Below are positions 33,998 through 43,091 of a stretch of 64,000 nt of DNA, piece after piece. This DNA is from Skermanella stibiiresistens SB22 (GTDB lineage: Bacteria > Pseudomonadota > Alphaproteobacteria > Azospirillales > Azospirillaceae). The notes below the pieces were generated by a model, which was not told the DNA's origin, did no database searches, and worked only from the letters and a program-made list of their open reading frames with translations. Both the position numbers and the translations under genes were made by a program. The stretch lies in the NCBI RefSeq assembly GCF_000576635.1, contig NZ_AVFL01000010.1, positions 170,769 to 234,768 on the forward strand, read 5' to 3'. Position 1 is the first letter of the stretch. Each line of letters starts with the position of its first letter.

Positions 33998-36900
33998 ATG
34001 CTCGCGACCTGTGCCGAGACCGACTTGCGGCGGATCATCGAAGGGATCGGCACCCCGACATTCGTGATCGACGCGCGGAAAGACCGGTCTTTCCGACAAA
34101 TCGGCGGAAACCAGCGTTCGACGGCGTTCTTCGCCGCGCTGTCGGCGGATTTCAGCGATCATTGTCTCGCGTGCCTGGATACCGGGGAAGCGGTGGAATT
34201 CGACCGCGACTTCCTGGATGACGGGCGCGCCCGCTCCGCGCGAATCACTTTGGTTCCCCTGTTCGACGAGACCGGCGGGGTCGCCCGCCTGCTCGGCACA
34301 GCCACCGACGTCTCGGCGCGCCGGGCCGCCGAACGGGAGGCCCAACGGACACGGGCACTCTATCAGGGCGTGCTGGACGAGCAGCAGGACCTGATATCGC
34401 GGTTCCTACCCGACACGACCCTGACCTATGTCAACGACGCCTACGCCCGCCTGCTGGGCGTTCCTCCGGAAGCCATCCTGGGCCAGAGGTTCGCCGACGC
34501 CCTGACGCCTTCGGACCGCGCGCGGGTGACCGCGCTGTTCGACCATCTGGGCGAGAAGGTGGAAGGCGAGCCGATCGAACTCGTCAACGAGAACGCCGTG
34601 GTCACGCCATCGGGCGAACAGCGCTGGATCCGCTGGCGCAACGTTGCCCTGACCGACGAGGGCGGCCGCATCGTCGGCTATCAAAGCGTCGGCACCGACA
34701 TCACCGACCGCAAGCTGGCCGAGGAAGGCATGCGGACGGCGCAGCGGAGCCTGCGCGAGGTGATCGACAGCATCTCCGAAGGTTTCGCCCTCTATGACGC
34801 GGACGATCGGCTGGTGTTGTACAACGAGAACTTCGCCGCCAACACGCCGCACCTGGATGCCTTCGACACGCCGACCGGAGCGACCTTCGAGGACATCCTG
34901 CGCGCCGGCTTGGACAGCCGGCGACTCCTGGATGGGCGGGCGATAGCGAACCGGGAGGCGTGGATCGCGGAGCGGGTGGCGGCGCACCGCTTCCCGCCCG
35001 ATACACCGGCCGAACAGCGGCTGGCGGACGGCAGGCATTTCCGGGTATCTGAGCGGCGCACCCGTGACGGCGGCGTCGTCTGCATCCAGACCGACATCAC
35101 GCGCCTGCGCGAGCAGGAGGCGAAGATCCGCGAAAGCGAGAGGCGGCTCAAGGTGATCCTGGACACGGCCGCCGACGCGATCATCACGATCGACGGGCGC
35201 GGCACCGTGCGCGACTTCAACAAGGCGGCGGAGGCGATCTTCGGATACCTGGCCGACGAGGTGATCGGCCGGAGCATCGAGATGCTGATGAGCGTCGACA
35301 TGGCGGCGGCGCACCAAGGCTTCATCGATGCCCATGTCGCGACCGGCGTCAACCGCATCGTCGGGGTCGGCCGCGAGGTCCAAGGTCGCCGATCCGACGG
35401 AAAGCTGGTGGATCTGGATCTGGCGATCAGCGCCGTGGCCGGCGGCGACTCGCTGTTCACCGGCATCCTGCGCGACATCACCGACCGGAAGCGGACCCAG
35501 GCCGCCCTGGTCGAGAGCGAGCAGAGGATGAGGCTGCTGGCCGACAGCGCAACCGACATCATCTCGCTTCACGCGCCGGACACGACGATGATCTACGTGT
35601 CGCCGTCGTGCCAAGCGCAGCTTGGGATCGAGCCAAATGACATGATCGGTCGGCGGCTGGAGGAATTCGTCCATCCCGACGACCTACCGGTGGCCGAGTT
35701 GACACGGTCGGGCGAACGGGTCGGGCCGGCGGGATCGGCCGTGTTCCGCCTGCGCCACCGGGATGGGCGCTGGCTGTGGTTCGAAAGCGTGTCCGGCAGG
35801 CTGGAGGGCACGCGTGACCACGGGGCCGGGATACTGACCTCGATGCGCGAGGTGACCGAACGAATCCGCTATGAGCAGGAGCTTCGCGAAGCCAGTGACC
35901 GGCTGGCGGCCCAAGCCGTCGAACTGCGGAAGCTGGCGGTCGACCTGGACGTGGCCCGCCGGATCGCCGAGCAGGCGAGCGACGCCAAATCCCAGTTCCT
36001 CGCCATGATGAGCCATGAGCTGAGGACTCCCATGACCGGCGTCATGGGGATGGTCGACCTGCTGAACGGAACGCCGCTGTCGGACGAACAGCGCGGCTAT
36101 GTCAGGACATTGGGCGCGTCGGCCGGCATCCTGCTGACGATCCTCAACGACGTGCTGGATTTCTCCAAGATCGAAGCGGGGCATCTGCTGATCGAGGAGA
36201 TTGACTTCGACCTGCGCCGGATCGTCGACGACGTGCTCCACCTGTTCTCCGGCCGGGCCGTCGAAAAGGGCGTGACGCTGACCGCCGATGTCCCGGCGGA
36301 CGCTCCCGGGGTGGTGCGCGGCGACCCGACCCGGCTCCGCCAAGTTCTGTTCAACCTCGTGGGCAACGCGCTGAAGTTCACCGAGACGGGCGGCATCCAG
36401 GTCCGTCTGGCCGGGCATCGGACCGATGACGCCGACGATGGGGTATCGCTGCGCTTCGAGGTCAGCGATTCTGGGATGGGACTGACCGAGGAACAACGCT
36501 CGCGCTTGTTCGAGGCTTTCGTCCAAGCCGATACCACGACCACCCGGCGATTCGGCGGCACGGGACTGGGGCTGGCGATCTGCAAGCGGCTGGTCGAGGC
36601 CATGGGGGGTGAGATCGGGGTCGAGAGCGCTCCCGGTGCTGGATCGACCTTCCATTTCACGGTGCGGCTGACCAGGGGGCACGCCGAGCCACCGCCCGCG
36701 AAGCCCGTGATGACCTTTCCGGCTGCCGCGAAGCGGGGTGTAAGGATCCTGCTGGCGGAGGATAACGAGGTCAATCGCCTGCTGGTGGTCAAGATGCTGG
36801 AGCGGCTGGGCCATACCGCCACGGCGGTGGAGGATGGCCAGGCGGCCGTGGAAGCGGCCCGTCATGGCGGCTATGACATGATCCTGATGGACATGCAGAT

Positions 36901-37546
36901 GCCGGTGCTCGACGGCGCGTCGGCGACGCGCGAAATCCGGAGGCTTCCCGGTGCCGCCGGCCGGGTTCCGATCGTGGCGCTGACCGCCGACGTGGCGTCG
37001 GGCAATCGGCAACGCCATCTGGAAGCCGGGCTGGACGGATACTTCACGAAGCCGATCGATTGGACCGCTTTGGCATCGGCCATCGATGCCCTGGCGGGCG
37101 ACGGGGATCTTGACGGGGGCGCCGGGCGGGCGGAGGACGGCGGCGCGCGGTCTCCGGTGTCCGCCATACCCGTGATGGCGTGCGCGGATGCGGCGCCGGG
37201 TACCGACCTGCTGGTGCGGCTACCGTTGGTCGATATCGGTAGGCTGGAGGAATTGCGGGCGTCGATCGGCGACAGCTATGACCTGATGATACAGATGTTC
37301 CCGGAGTCGGTGCGCGAGGAGTTGGACACCCTGCGTGCCGGGCTGCTCGCCGGGGACGCGGTCACCTCACGGCGGGCCGCCCACACGCTGAAAGGGGTGG
37401 CCGCCAGCTTCGGCGCCACACGGATCCAGGCGATCGCCCACATGCTGGAGGACACCAGCCATTCGCCGGAGTATTCGGCGCAACTGCTGAACAGCCTGGA
37501 AGCGGCCTTGGCGGCGACATTGGACGCCTTGAACCCCGTCGCCTGA
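33998..37546 (+). CDS. Multi-PAS hybrid histidine kinase with receiver and Hpt
   Basis: About 1182 residues, soluble. Roughly five PAS units come first; each ends in a DIT/DVS-type PAC motif. HisKA is SQFLAMMSHELRTPMTGVMG; the ATPase has NLVGNALKFTE, SDSGMGL and GTGLGLAICKRLVEAMGG. A receiver (LAEDNEVNRLL, MDMQMPVLDG, TKPI) and a C-terminal Hpt with AHTLKGVAASFG complete a phosphorelay. I start at 33998 because third-position GC is low between the in-frame ATG at 33926 and 33998. The output regulator is not adjacent. Confidence 0.9.
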   Translation: MLATCAETDLRRIIEGIGTPTFVIDARKDRSFRQIGGNQRSTAFFAALSADFSDHCLACLDTGEAVEFDRDFLDDGRARSARITLVPLFDETGGVARLLGTATDVSARRAAEREAQRTRALYQGVLDEQQDLISRFLPDTTLTYVNDAYARLLGVPPEAILGQRFADALTPSDRARVTALFDHLGEKVEGEPIELVNENAVVTPSGEQRWIRWRNVALTDEGGRIVGYQSVGTDITDRKLAEEGMRTAQRSLREVIDSISEGFALYDADDRLVLYNENFAANTPHLDAFDTPTGATFEDILRAGLDSRRLLDGRAIANREAWIAERVAAHRFPPDTPAEQRLADGRHFRVSERRTRDGGVVCIQTDITRLREQEAKIRESERRLKVILDTAADAIITIDGRGTVRDFNKAAEAIFGYLADEVIGRSIEMLMSVDMAAAHQGFIDAHVATGVNRIVGVGREVQGRRSDGKLVDLDLAISAVAGGDSLFTGILRDITDRKRTQAALVESEQRMRLLADSATDIISLHAPDTTMIYVSPSCQAQLGIEPNDMIGRRLEEFVHPDDLPVAELTRSGERVGPAGSAVFRLRHRDGRWLWFESVSGRLEGTRDHGAGILTSMREVTERIRYEQELREASDRLAAQAVELRKLAVDLDVARRIAEQASDAKSQFLAMMSHELRTPMTGVMGMVDLLNGTPLSDEQRGYVRTLGASAGILLTILNDVLDFSKIEAGHLLIEEIDFDLRRIVDDVLHLFSGRAVEKGVTLTADVPADAPGVVRGDPTRLRQVLFNLVGNALKFTETGGIQVRLAGHRTDDADDGVSLRFEVSDSGMGLTEEQRSRLFEAFVQADTTTTRRFGGTGLGLAICKRLVEAMGGEIGVESAPGAGSTFHFTVRLTRGHAEPPPAKPVMTFPAAAKRGVRILLAEDNEVNRLLVVKMLERLGHTATAVEDGQAAVEAARHGGYDMILMDMQMPVLDGASATREIRRLPGAAGRVPIVALTADVASGNRQRHLEAGLDGYFTKPIDWTALASAIDALAGDGDLDGGAGRAEDGGARSPVSAIPVMACADAAPGTDLLVRLPLVDIGRLEELRASIGDSYDLMIQMFPESVREELDTLRAGLLAGDAVTSRRAAHTLKGVAASFGATRIQAIAHMLEDTSHSPEYSAQLLNSLEAALAATLDALNPVA

Positions 37547-37573
37547 CGCGCCGGTCCCCTCTCCCGGCGGGTG

Positions 37574-37807
37574 TCAGGCCAAGTTGCCCAGCCGCCGTTT
37601 CAGGATCTCGCCGCCATGGTGCGGAACGAACTGGCGGCGGTCCCCCAGGGCGACCAGGGACAGCGTCTTGCGATCGTCGGGGTTCGCCAGCCGGACCAGC
37701 CGGGCATGGGCGACGAAGCCGGGAGGCTCTGCGATGCTGGCCACCTGCCAGACATCGGGATACGCGGCACCGGTCTTGACGAAGCACTGGCCGACCTCGA
37801 TCGTCAC
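37574..37807 (-). CDS. 77-residue small protein, unknown
   Basis: Starts at GTG 37807, where AGGAGG sits five bases upstream; that ribosome site decides the start. The product (MTIEVGQCFVKTGAAYPDVW, then VARL-type strands, then FVPHHGGEILKRR) looks like a small beta-barrel of 77 residues. A near-identical start has been used for DUF-type proteins, but I do not recognise the family. Convergent with the hybrid kinase. Confidence 0.72.
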   Translation of the reverse strand: MTIEVGQCFVKTGAAYPDVWQVASIAEPPGFVAHARLVRLANPDDRKTLSLVALGDRRQFVPHHGGEILKRRLGNLA

Positions 37808-37923
37808 GGCAACCTCCTGCAACATCCGCCGGCCCAAACATCCGGCGCTGAACGATCATCCCGCCTTCATATTACATTAACGTTAATCTGGCGCATCCGT
37901 CGCGGTCGCCGTCATCTGGGACG

Positions 37924-38244
37924 TCAGGAATCCGTCACGTCGATCTCCAGCTCCAACAGCTCTGAACTCAGGCACTTGCCGTGGGGATCGATCGCCAGGG
38001 AGGTCGTGACACCGCCGCGCAAGGCGTGCTGGCAGACGAATTGAAGCGCCGAGACGTTCGGCATCTCGAATCGGGCGACGTCACCCTTGATGGTGCGCGA
38101 CAGGTGGCGCTTGACCCGATCGCCCGTGACTTCCCGGCACAGCAGCGGATAGTCCGCCTCGTCGAAGGCGAACAGCGACAGGGTGGAGGTGTCGCCCTTG
38201 TCGCCGGCGCGGCAATGGGCGATCTCGTGCAGGCGAATCCTCAT
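37924..38244 (-). CDS. AtuA C-terminal-domain protein
   Basis: 106 residues matching the small domain that closes AtuA proteins: LHEIAHCRAGDKGDTSTLSL and ALRGGVTTSLAIDPHGK are typical. In Pseudomonas AtuA this is fused to the DUF1446 domain; here it is a separate gene that overlaps the DUF1446 gene by ATGA, so the two should form one complex. Catalytic role of the family is unproven. Confidence 0.85.
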   Translation of the reverse strand: MRIRLHEIAHCRAGDKGDTSTLSLFAFDEADYPLLCREVTGDRVKRHLSRTIKGDVARFEMPNVSALQFVCQHALRGGVTTSLAIDPHGKCLSSELLELEIDVTDS

Positions 38245-39575
38245 CGGGCGCTCTCCAGGACGGTGACTTGGGGGCGGATCCTCGACCGGTCCACCAGGGT
38301 GGAGACGATGCCGACCGTCTCCTGAACGAGCTTGCGGGCACCGCCACCTCCGGCGGGACCATTGGTCAGCATCGCCTCGACCTCGCGTCCGATCTCGCCG
38401 GCGATCTCGCCGCTGGCGGCCCGGCCGACCAGCCGTAGTCGGTATTCGACCGTGGGGGCTTGTCCATCGAGGAAGCCGTGGCGGTACGCCTCGCCACCGA
38501 GGCATTCGACCGCCAAATCGGGGAAAAGGGGCTTCAGCCGGTCCCGCAGGATCTCGCCGGCCAATCTGGCGCGCGCGAGCGCGTTGGCGCCGGCGTAGGA
38601 GATTTCCCCCTCGCCCACGAAGCCGGCATGATAGCCGACGCTGACCTTCAGCGTGTCGGGACGGGGCCGCGCCGTGCCGCCGGTGACTTCGACACGGTCC
38701 TGGCCAGTGGCGGTGATCCTGACATTCCGGAAGTCGGCGATGGCGTCGGGCGTGATGTAGCCGGACGGATCGGTCACCTCGTAGAGCAACTGTTCCCTGA
38801 CGGTGGCAACCGTGATGGTCCCGCCGGTTCCCGGCAGCTTGCCGAGCGCGCAGTGGCCGTCGGCGCCGACCTCGGCGAAGGGGAAGCCCAGGTCCGCCAA
38901 GCCCGCGACGTCCTTGCGGCCAGGATCGGCGAAGTAGCCGCCGGTGATCTGCCCGGCGCATTCCAGCAGGTGGCCGATCACCGTCGCCTGCCCGATCCTG
39001 TCGCCGCCGGACCTGTCGCTATCACCGAGATCCCAGCCGAAATGATGGGCCAGTGGCGCCACCACCAGCGACGGGTCGGCGACCCGACCGGTGATCACCA
39101 CGTCGGCGCTGGATTGGAGCGCCGGCATCAAGGCGTCGGCCCCGAGATAGGCGTTGGCCGACAGGATACGGCCATGATCGGCCAGCGGCCTGCCGGTCTC
39201 CAGGGACGGCACCCGCGGATCGAGGATGTCGAGGACATCGTCGCCGGTGACGACGGCCACCGTCAGGGCGATGCCGGCCTCCTCCGCCAGCCGCACGATC
39301 CGGTGCCCCGCCGCCAGGGGATTGGCCGACCCCATGTTGGTGACGATCCGCGTGCCGTGGCGTTTCAGCAAAGGCAGCAGGGGACGAAGGCGCCGCTCCA
39401 GCAGCGGATCGAATCCCGCTTCCGGGTCGCGCATCCGGCGCTTCTGCCCAAGCCCGATCGTCCGCTCCGCGAGGCACTCCAGCACGAGGTAGTCGAGGCC
39501 GCCCTCCTCCAGCAATTTCACGGCGGGTTCCAGACGGTCGCCGCCGAAGCCGGCGCCGCAGCCGATGCGTACCAT
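38241..39575 (-). CDS. AtuA-like (DUF1446) protein
   Basis: 444 residues of DUF1446: IGCGAGFGGDRLEPAVKLLE, LDYLVLECLAERTIGL, ITGRVADPSLVVAPLAHHFG and GITGGYFADPG-type motifs. In acyclic terpene utilisation AtuA is required but its reaction is unclear; other atu genes are not here, so a different acid or ester pathway is possible. Downstream of a CitMHS transporter gene on the same strand, which suggests uptake and use of a carboxylate. Confidence 0.88.
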   Translation of the reverse strand: MVRIGCGAGFGGDRLEPAVKLLEEGGLDYLVLECLAERTIGLGQKRRMRDPEAGFDPLLERRLRPLLPLLKRHGTRIVTNMGSANPLAAGHRIVRLAEEAGIALTVAVVTGDDVLDILDPRVPSLETGRPLADHGRILSANAYLGADALMPALQSSADVVITGRVADPSLVVAPLAHHFGWDLGDSDRSGGDRIGQATVIGHLLECAGQITGGYFADPGRKDVAGLADLGFPFAEVGADGHCALGKLPGTGGTITVATVREQLLYEVTDPSGYITPDAIADFRNVRITATGQDRVEVTGGTARPRPDTLKVSVGYHAGFVGEGEISYAGANALARARLAGEILRDRLKPLFPDLAVECLGGEAYRHGFLDGQAPTVEYRLRLVGRAASGEIAGEIGREVEAMLTNGPAGGGGARKLVQETVGIVSTLVDRSRIRPQVTVLESAR

Positions 39576-39588
39576 GTCGATAGTCTCC

Positions 39589-39630
39589 TCAGATCGCGCC
39601 GGTGGCGTATCAGATCGCGCCGGTGGCGTA
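39589..39630. repeat. 21-bp tandem duplication at the transporter stop
   Basis: Two identical 21-base copies (39589-39609 and 39610-39630). The second on the plus strand encodes the transporter tail and stop; the other repeats it in the spacer, and its end overlaps the AtuA ribosome site. Confidence 0.92.
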
Positions 39631-40953
39631 GGCGACGGCGGTCATCACCAGCGTGGTGCCGAATGCCCAGGGAAAGATGAACCGTTGATGGTCGCCAAGG
39701 GTGACGCCGCTCAAGCCGATCAGGATGAAGGTCGACGCCGTCAGGGGGCTGAGCGGGAAGCCGGTGGTCATCTGACCCAGGATCGCGGCGCGGCCGATCA
39801 GGACGGGATCGAGGCCGAGCGTGGACGCGGCGTGCGCCAGCACCGGCAGCACGCCGAAGTAGAACGCGTCGGGCGTGAAGACGAGGCTGAGCGGCATGCT
39901 GAGGACCGCGACGATGATCGGCAGGTAGCCCACCGCCGCGTCGGGAATGACCGACACCGTGGCGGAGGCCATCGCCTCGATCATCTTGGTGCCCGTCAGC
40001 ACGCCGGTGAAGATGCCGGCCGCGAAGATCATGGTCGACACGGTGACGACGCTGGAGGCGTGGGACACCAGATGCTTCTGTTGGTCCTCCCAACGGGGAT
40101 AATTGACCAGCAGGGCGATCGAGAAGGCCAGGATGAACAGGACAGGCAGGGGCAGCAACGACATCAGCAGGCCGATGATCAAAACCACCGTCAGCGCCAC
40201 GTTGAACCAGAACAGCAGCGGATTGCCCAACGCGATCTTCTTGCCATCCAAGTCGCCGGGCGGGTCCCCGGCATCGCCGCCCAGCCGAGACGCCGGAGTG
40301 GCGGCGGCGCCGACACTGACCGGCTGGTGGAGCGTGACCACGCCGAGCCGCCGCCGCTCGCGCAGGCCGAACATGAATGCCACGAACAGGACCCAGGCGA
40401 TGCCGGCGAGCATGGCCGGAACCACGGGATTGAACACGACCGAGCTATCGGCCTTGAGAGCCGCCATGGCGCGGACGGTCGGCCCGCCCCACGGCAGGAT
40501 GTTCATGACACCCGCTCCCAGGCAGACGATGCCCGACAGCACGAGGCGGTCCATGCCAAGGCGCTGGTAGAGCGGCAGCATCGCGGATATCGTGATCAGG
40601 AAGGTGGTGGCGCCATCGCCGTCCAGCGAGACGATCATGGCGAGCGCTGCGGTGGCGAGCGCCACCTTGACCGGATCGCCTTTGACCGCCTTCAGCAAGG
40701 CGGAAACCATCGGATCGAACAGCCCGACATCGAGCATCAATCCGAAATAGAGCACGGCGAAGATGATCATGACGCCGACCGGCGCCACCTTGATGATACC
40801 GTCGAGCATCATCTTGCCCAGATCGGGACCGGCGCCGGCAAGCAAGCCGAACACGACGGGGATCAGAACCAGGGCGACGAGCACGGACACGCGCTTCGTC
40901 ATGATCGCGATCAGGAATATGGTGATGGTCGCGAAGCCAAGGGCGGCTAACAT
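39610..40953 (-). CDS. CitMHS-family citrate/carboxylate transporter
   Basis: 447 residues, about 12 membrane helices. MLAALGFATITIFLIAIMTK, the conserved SLDGDGATTFLIT segment and LPWGGPTVRAMAAL place it in the citrate-Mg2+:H+ symporter family. It imports metal-complexed di- or tricarboxylates. AAGGAGAGG precedes the ATG. Likely controlled by the divergent LysR regulator, with an inverted-repeat site in between. Confidence 0.9.
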   Translation of the reverse strand: MLAALGFATITIFLIAIMTKRVSVLVALVLIPVVFGLLAGAGPDLGKMMLDGIIKVAPVGVMIIFAVLYFGLMLDVGLFDPMVSALLKAVKGDPVKVALATAALAMIVSLDGDGATTFLITISAMLPLYQRLGMDRLVLSGIVCLGAGVMNILPWGGPTVRAMAALKADSSVVFNPVVPAMLAGIAWVLFVAFMFGLRERRRLGVVTLHQPVSVGAAATPASRLGGDAGDPPGDLDGKKIALGNPLLFWFNVALTVVLIIGLLMSLLPLPVLFILAFSIALLVNYPRWEDQQKHLVSHASSVVTVSTMIFAAGIFTGVLTGTKMIEAMASATVSVIPDAAVGYLPIIVAVLSMPLSLVFTPDAFYFGVLPVLAHAASTLGLDPVLIGRAAILGQMTTGFPLSPLTASTFILIGLSGVTLGDHQRFIFPWAFGTTLVMTAVAYATGAI

Positions 40954-41037
40954 TTCCTCTCCTTTTGTTTATCGTTGATCAGCGGCTCTTCAGCGGCGGC
41001 TTGGTCCAGGATGCTTGGTCTGGCTGAGGGCACCCGA

Positions 41038-41058
41038 TTTATTGGCGGTTTTGATAAA
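41038..41058. promoter_or_regulatory. LysR-type operator TTTAT-N11-ATAAA
   Basis: Perfect 5-base arms with an 11-base spacer, the T-N11-A pattern of LysR-family sites, placed between divergent transporter and regulator genes. Confidence 0.65.
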
Positions 41059-41079
41059 GACTCGGCAGCCATAGGTGAA

Positions 41080-41108
41080 TTGAAACTTTTTGATCTCAGT
41101 GATAAAAT
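41080..41108 (+). promoter_or_regulatory. Candidate lysR promoter
   Basis: TTGAAA, 17 bases, TAAAAT. The expected start of transcription falls at or next to the ATG at 41115, which would make the message leaderless. Confidence 0.5.
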
Positions 41109-41114
41109 CTCTTA

Positions 41115-42071
41115 ATGAATATGGAGCTTCGCCAGATCCGAGCCTTCATCGTCGTGGCGCGTTTCGGCAGCTTCACCCGGGCCGCCGACCTCTTGAACCT
41201 ATCGCAGCCGGCGTTGACCGTTCAGATCCGCCAGCTGGAGCAGGCGCTGGGCGTCAAGCTGTTCGACCGGAACACGCGGTCGGTCGATCTGACGCGGATG
41301 GGGCGCGAACTGCTGCCCGTCCTGACGCGGTTGATGGGCGAGATGGACGCCGTCGTCTCCGGCACCCGGGAAATCGCGGCGATGCGGTACGGCGTGGTCC
41401 GGATCGCCGCCCTGCCCAGCGTCGCCGCGACGGTGCTGCCGCCGCTGATCGCCCGTTTCAAGGAGCGCCATCCCCATATTCGGGTGACGGTGCGGGATTC
41501 GGTGGTTGATCGGATCAACGCCATGGTCCGAGACGAAGTGGTCGATCTCGGCATCGGCGCCGATCTGGAACCCGAAGCCGATCTGAGGATGGCGCCGCTG
41601 TTCGAGGACGAGATGCGGGCGGTCGTCCCGGTCGGGCATCCCCTGTGTTCGGAACGGGAGGTCCGGTTGGAGCGGCTGGCCGGGGAACCGCTGATCCTGA
41701 TGGATGTCGGGAGCAGCGTGCGGCGCCTGACCGACAGGGCCTTCGCCGACTTGGGCCATCTGGCGAAACCGGCCTATGAGGTGACCTATATGAGCACCGC
41801 CCTGGGCCTGGTGCGGGCCGGGCTGGGCATCGCGATCCTGCCCTCCACCGCGATCGAGCTGCGCCTGGAACCGGCGATCCCAGCGCTCCCCATCGTCGAG
41901 CCGCGACTGCGCCGGCCGATCACCCTGGTGTTGAAGGCGGGGCGCACCCCGCCCCCGGCGGCGGCGACGTTCCGCGATTTCCTGCTGGAACGGGCCGCGG
42001 TGGAACCCGAATCAGCGGAAAACAACGCTCGGGCGCCACGCCTCACTCCTCGAGCAGGGCCGCCAGCTTGA
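41115..42071 (+). CDS. LysR-family transcriptional regulator
   Basis: 318 residues. The winged helix (LRQIRAFIVVARFGSFTRAA, then LSQPALTVQIRQLEQALGVK) occupies residues 3-62, followed by a periplasmic-binding-type effector domain (GVVRIAALPSVAATVLPPLI). It probably controls the divergent CitMHS-AtuA operon. No ribosome site precedes either ATG (41115 or 41121). The last 29 bases overlap the end of the convergent SCP2 gene. Confidence 0.92.
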   Translation: MNMELRQIRAFIVVARFGSFTRAADLLNLSQPALTVQIRQLEQALGVKLFDRNTRSVDLTRMGRELLPVLTRLMGEMDAVVSGTREIAAMRYGVVRIAALPSVAATVLPPLIARFKERHPHIRVTVRDSVVDRINAMVRDEVVDLGIGADLEPEADLRMAPLFEDEMRAVVPVGHPLCSEREVRLERLAGEPLILMDVGSSVRRLTDRAFADLGHLAKPAYEVTYMSTALGLVRAGLGIAILPSTAIELRLEPAIPALPIVEPRLRRPITLVLKAGRTPPPAAATFRDFLLERAAVEPESAENNARAPRLTPRAGPPA

Positions 42072-42345
42072 GCGCGGAACCCATCGAACCCTGGACCTTC
42101 AGCTTGCCGGTCGCGAAAGCCAGCGTCGGGTTCAGCTCGCCGTCGAGCATCCTGTCGAAGTTGTCCAGTGTCATCCGGATGGTGCAGACCGCCTCGCCGT
42201 CCTCGCGATGTAGTGTCGCTGGGCTTTTGCTGGCGTCGAGCCTGAGCAGCCCATCCTTGCCGAAGTCGAATTTGGCGGCGCCGTTGAACGCCCGGAACTG
42301 GGACAGCCGCTTCCGCATCTTGGCTTCGATCTGGTCGAGTGTCAT
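42043..42345 (-). CDS. SCP2 sterol-binding domain protein
   Basis: 100 residues of SCP2 fold, from MTLDQIEAKMRKRLSQF. FDFGKDGLLRLDA, CTIRMTLDNFDRMLDGELNP and the ending FATGKLKVQGSMGSALKLAA are characteristic. Stand-alone SCP2 proteins bind lipids or ubiquinone intermediates; no partner is given by context. An upstream open extension has no ribosome site and unlikely composition. Confidence 0.87.
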   Translation of the reverse strand: MTLDQIEAKMRKRLSQFRAFNGAAKFDFGKDGLLRLDASKSPATLHREDGEAVCTIRMTLDNFDRMLDGELNPTLAFATGKLKVQGSMGSALKLAALLEE

Positions 42346-42392
42346 GGTCGCCGTCAGCCTGTCCGGTGATAACTGGTTCGGGATGATACCAT

Positions 42393-43088
42393 TCACGCCC
42401 GGACCAGATCCAGATAGCGGCGCGTCGCGATGATGTCCGCCTTCAAGTTGGCGCGCCGGATCATGGCTTCCCGATCCTCGCCCCACTGCTCGATCTGGAA
42501 GGTCTCATCTAGCTGGGCCGCGGCATAGGCCTCCTCGGCGGACACCCTGCGTTCCAGAAGGGCAAGGGCCAGCACCAGCGACCCCAACTCGGACGTGGCG
42601 TTCTGCACTCCGGCCAGGATCAGGTCGTCCAGGTTCTCGACCTCACGCGCCAGCCGGACGCAAGCGTCCTCCGGCTGGGGCCGCGGCATGATGCCGACAT
42701 GGACGTGCAAAGTCGCGCCATAGCGGACGGAGGCCCAGTCCAGCAGCGGCTGCCAGACGGTGGCCTGCCGCTCCGCCAATGAGATCGGCTGATCGGCGCG
42801 GTAACACAGCAGGTCGGTCGCGCCATAGGCCGCGACGGCCTTGACGATCTCGTCCCGTTGCGCCGGGATCCGGTCGATCGCGGTGCTGGCGAGCTGGGTG
42901 ATCGGCATCTGGGCCGGCTTGATATGTTCGACCTGCCCGTCCCACTCCTCGGCGATCGCGCGCATCAGATCGGGCTTGGGCAGCACCAGCGGCGCCTTGG
43001 CGGGAGTGCGCAAGGGCCTTCCATCAAGCCGGACCTCGTGTCCGGCCTCGGTTTCCGCGACCGTGACTTCCTTGTAGAACCGCTTCAT
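42393..43088 (-). CDS. ATP12-family F1-ATPase assembly chaperone
   Basis: 231 residues. MKRFYKEVTVAETEAGHEVR, LDGRPLRTPAKAPL, AIAEEWDGQ and YGATDLLCYRAD are the family hallmarks. ATP12 binds the F1 alpha subunit during assembly in mitochondria and alphaproteobacteria. Three bases after the HAD phosphatase, an arrangement common in this class. Confidence 0.92.
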   Translation of the reverse strand: MKRFYKEVTVAETEAGHEVRLDGRPLRTPAKAPLVLPKPDLMRAIAEEWDGQVEHIKPAQMPITQLASTAIDRIPAQRDEIVKAVAAYGATDLLCYRADQPISLAERQATVWQPLLDWASVRYGATLHVHVGIMPRPQPEDACVRLAREVENLDDLILAGVQNATSELGSLVLALALLERRVSAEEAYAAAQLDETFQIEQWGEDREAMIRRANLKADIIATRRYLDLVRA

Positions 43089-43091
43089 CTC

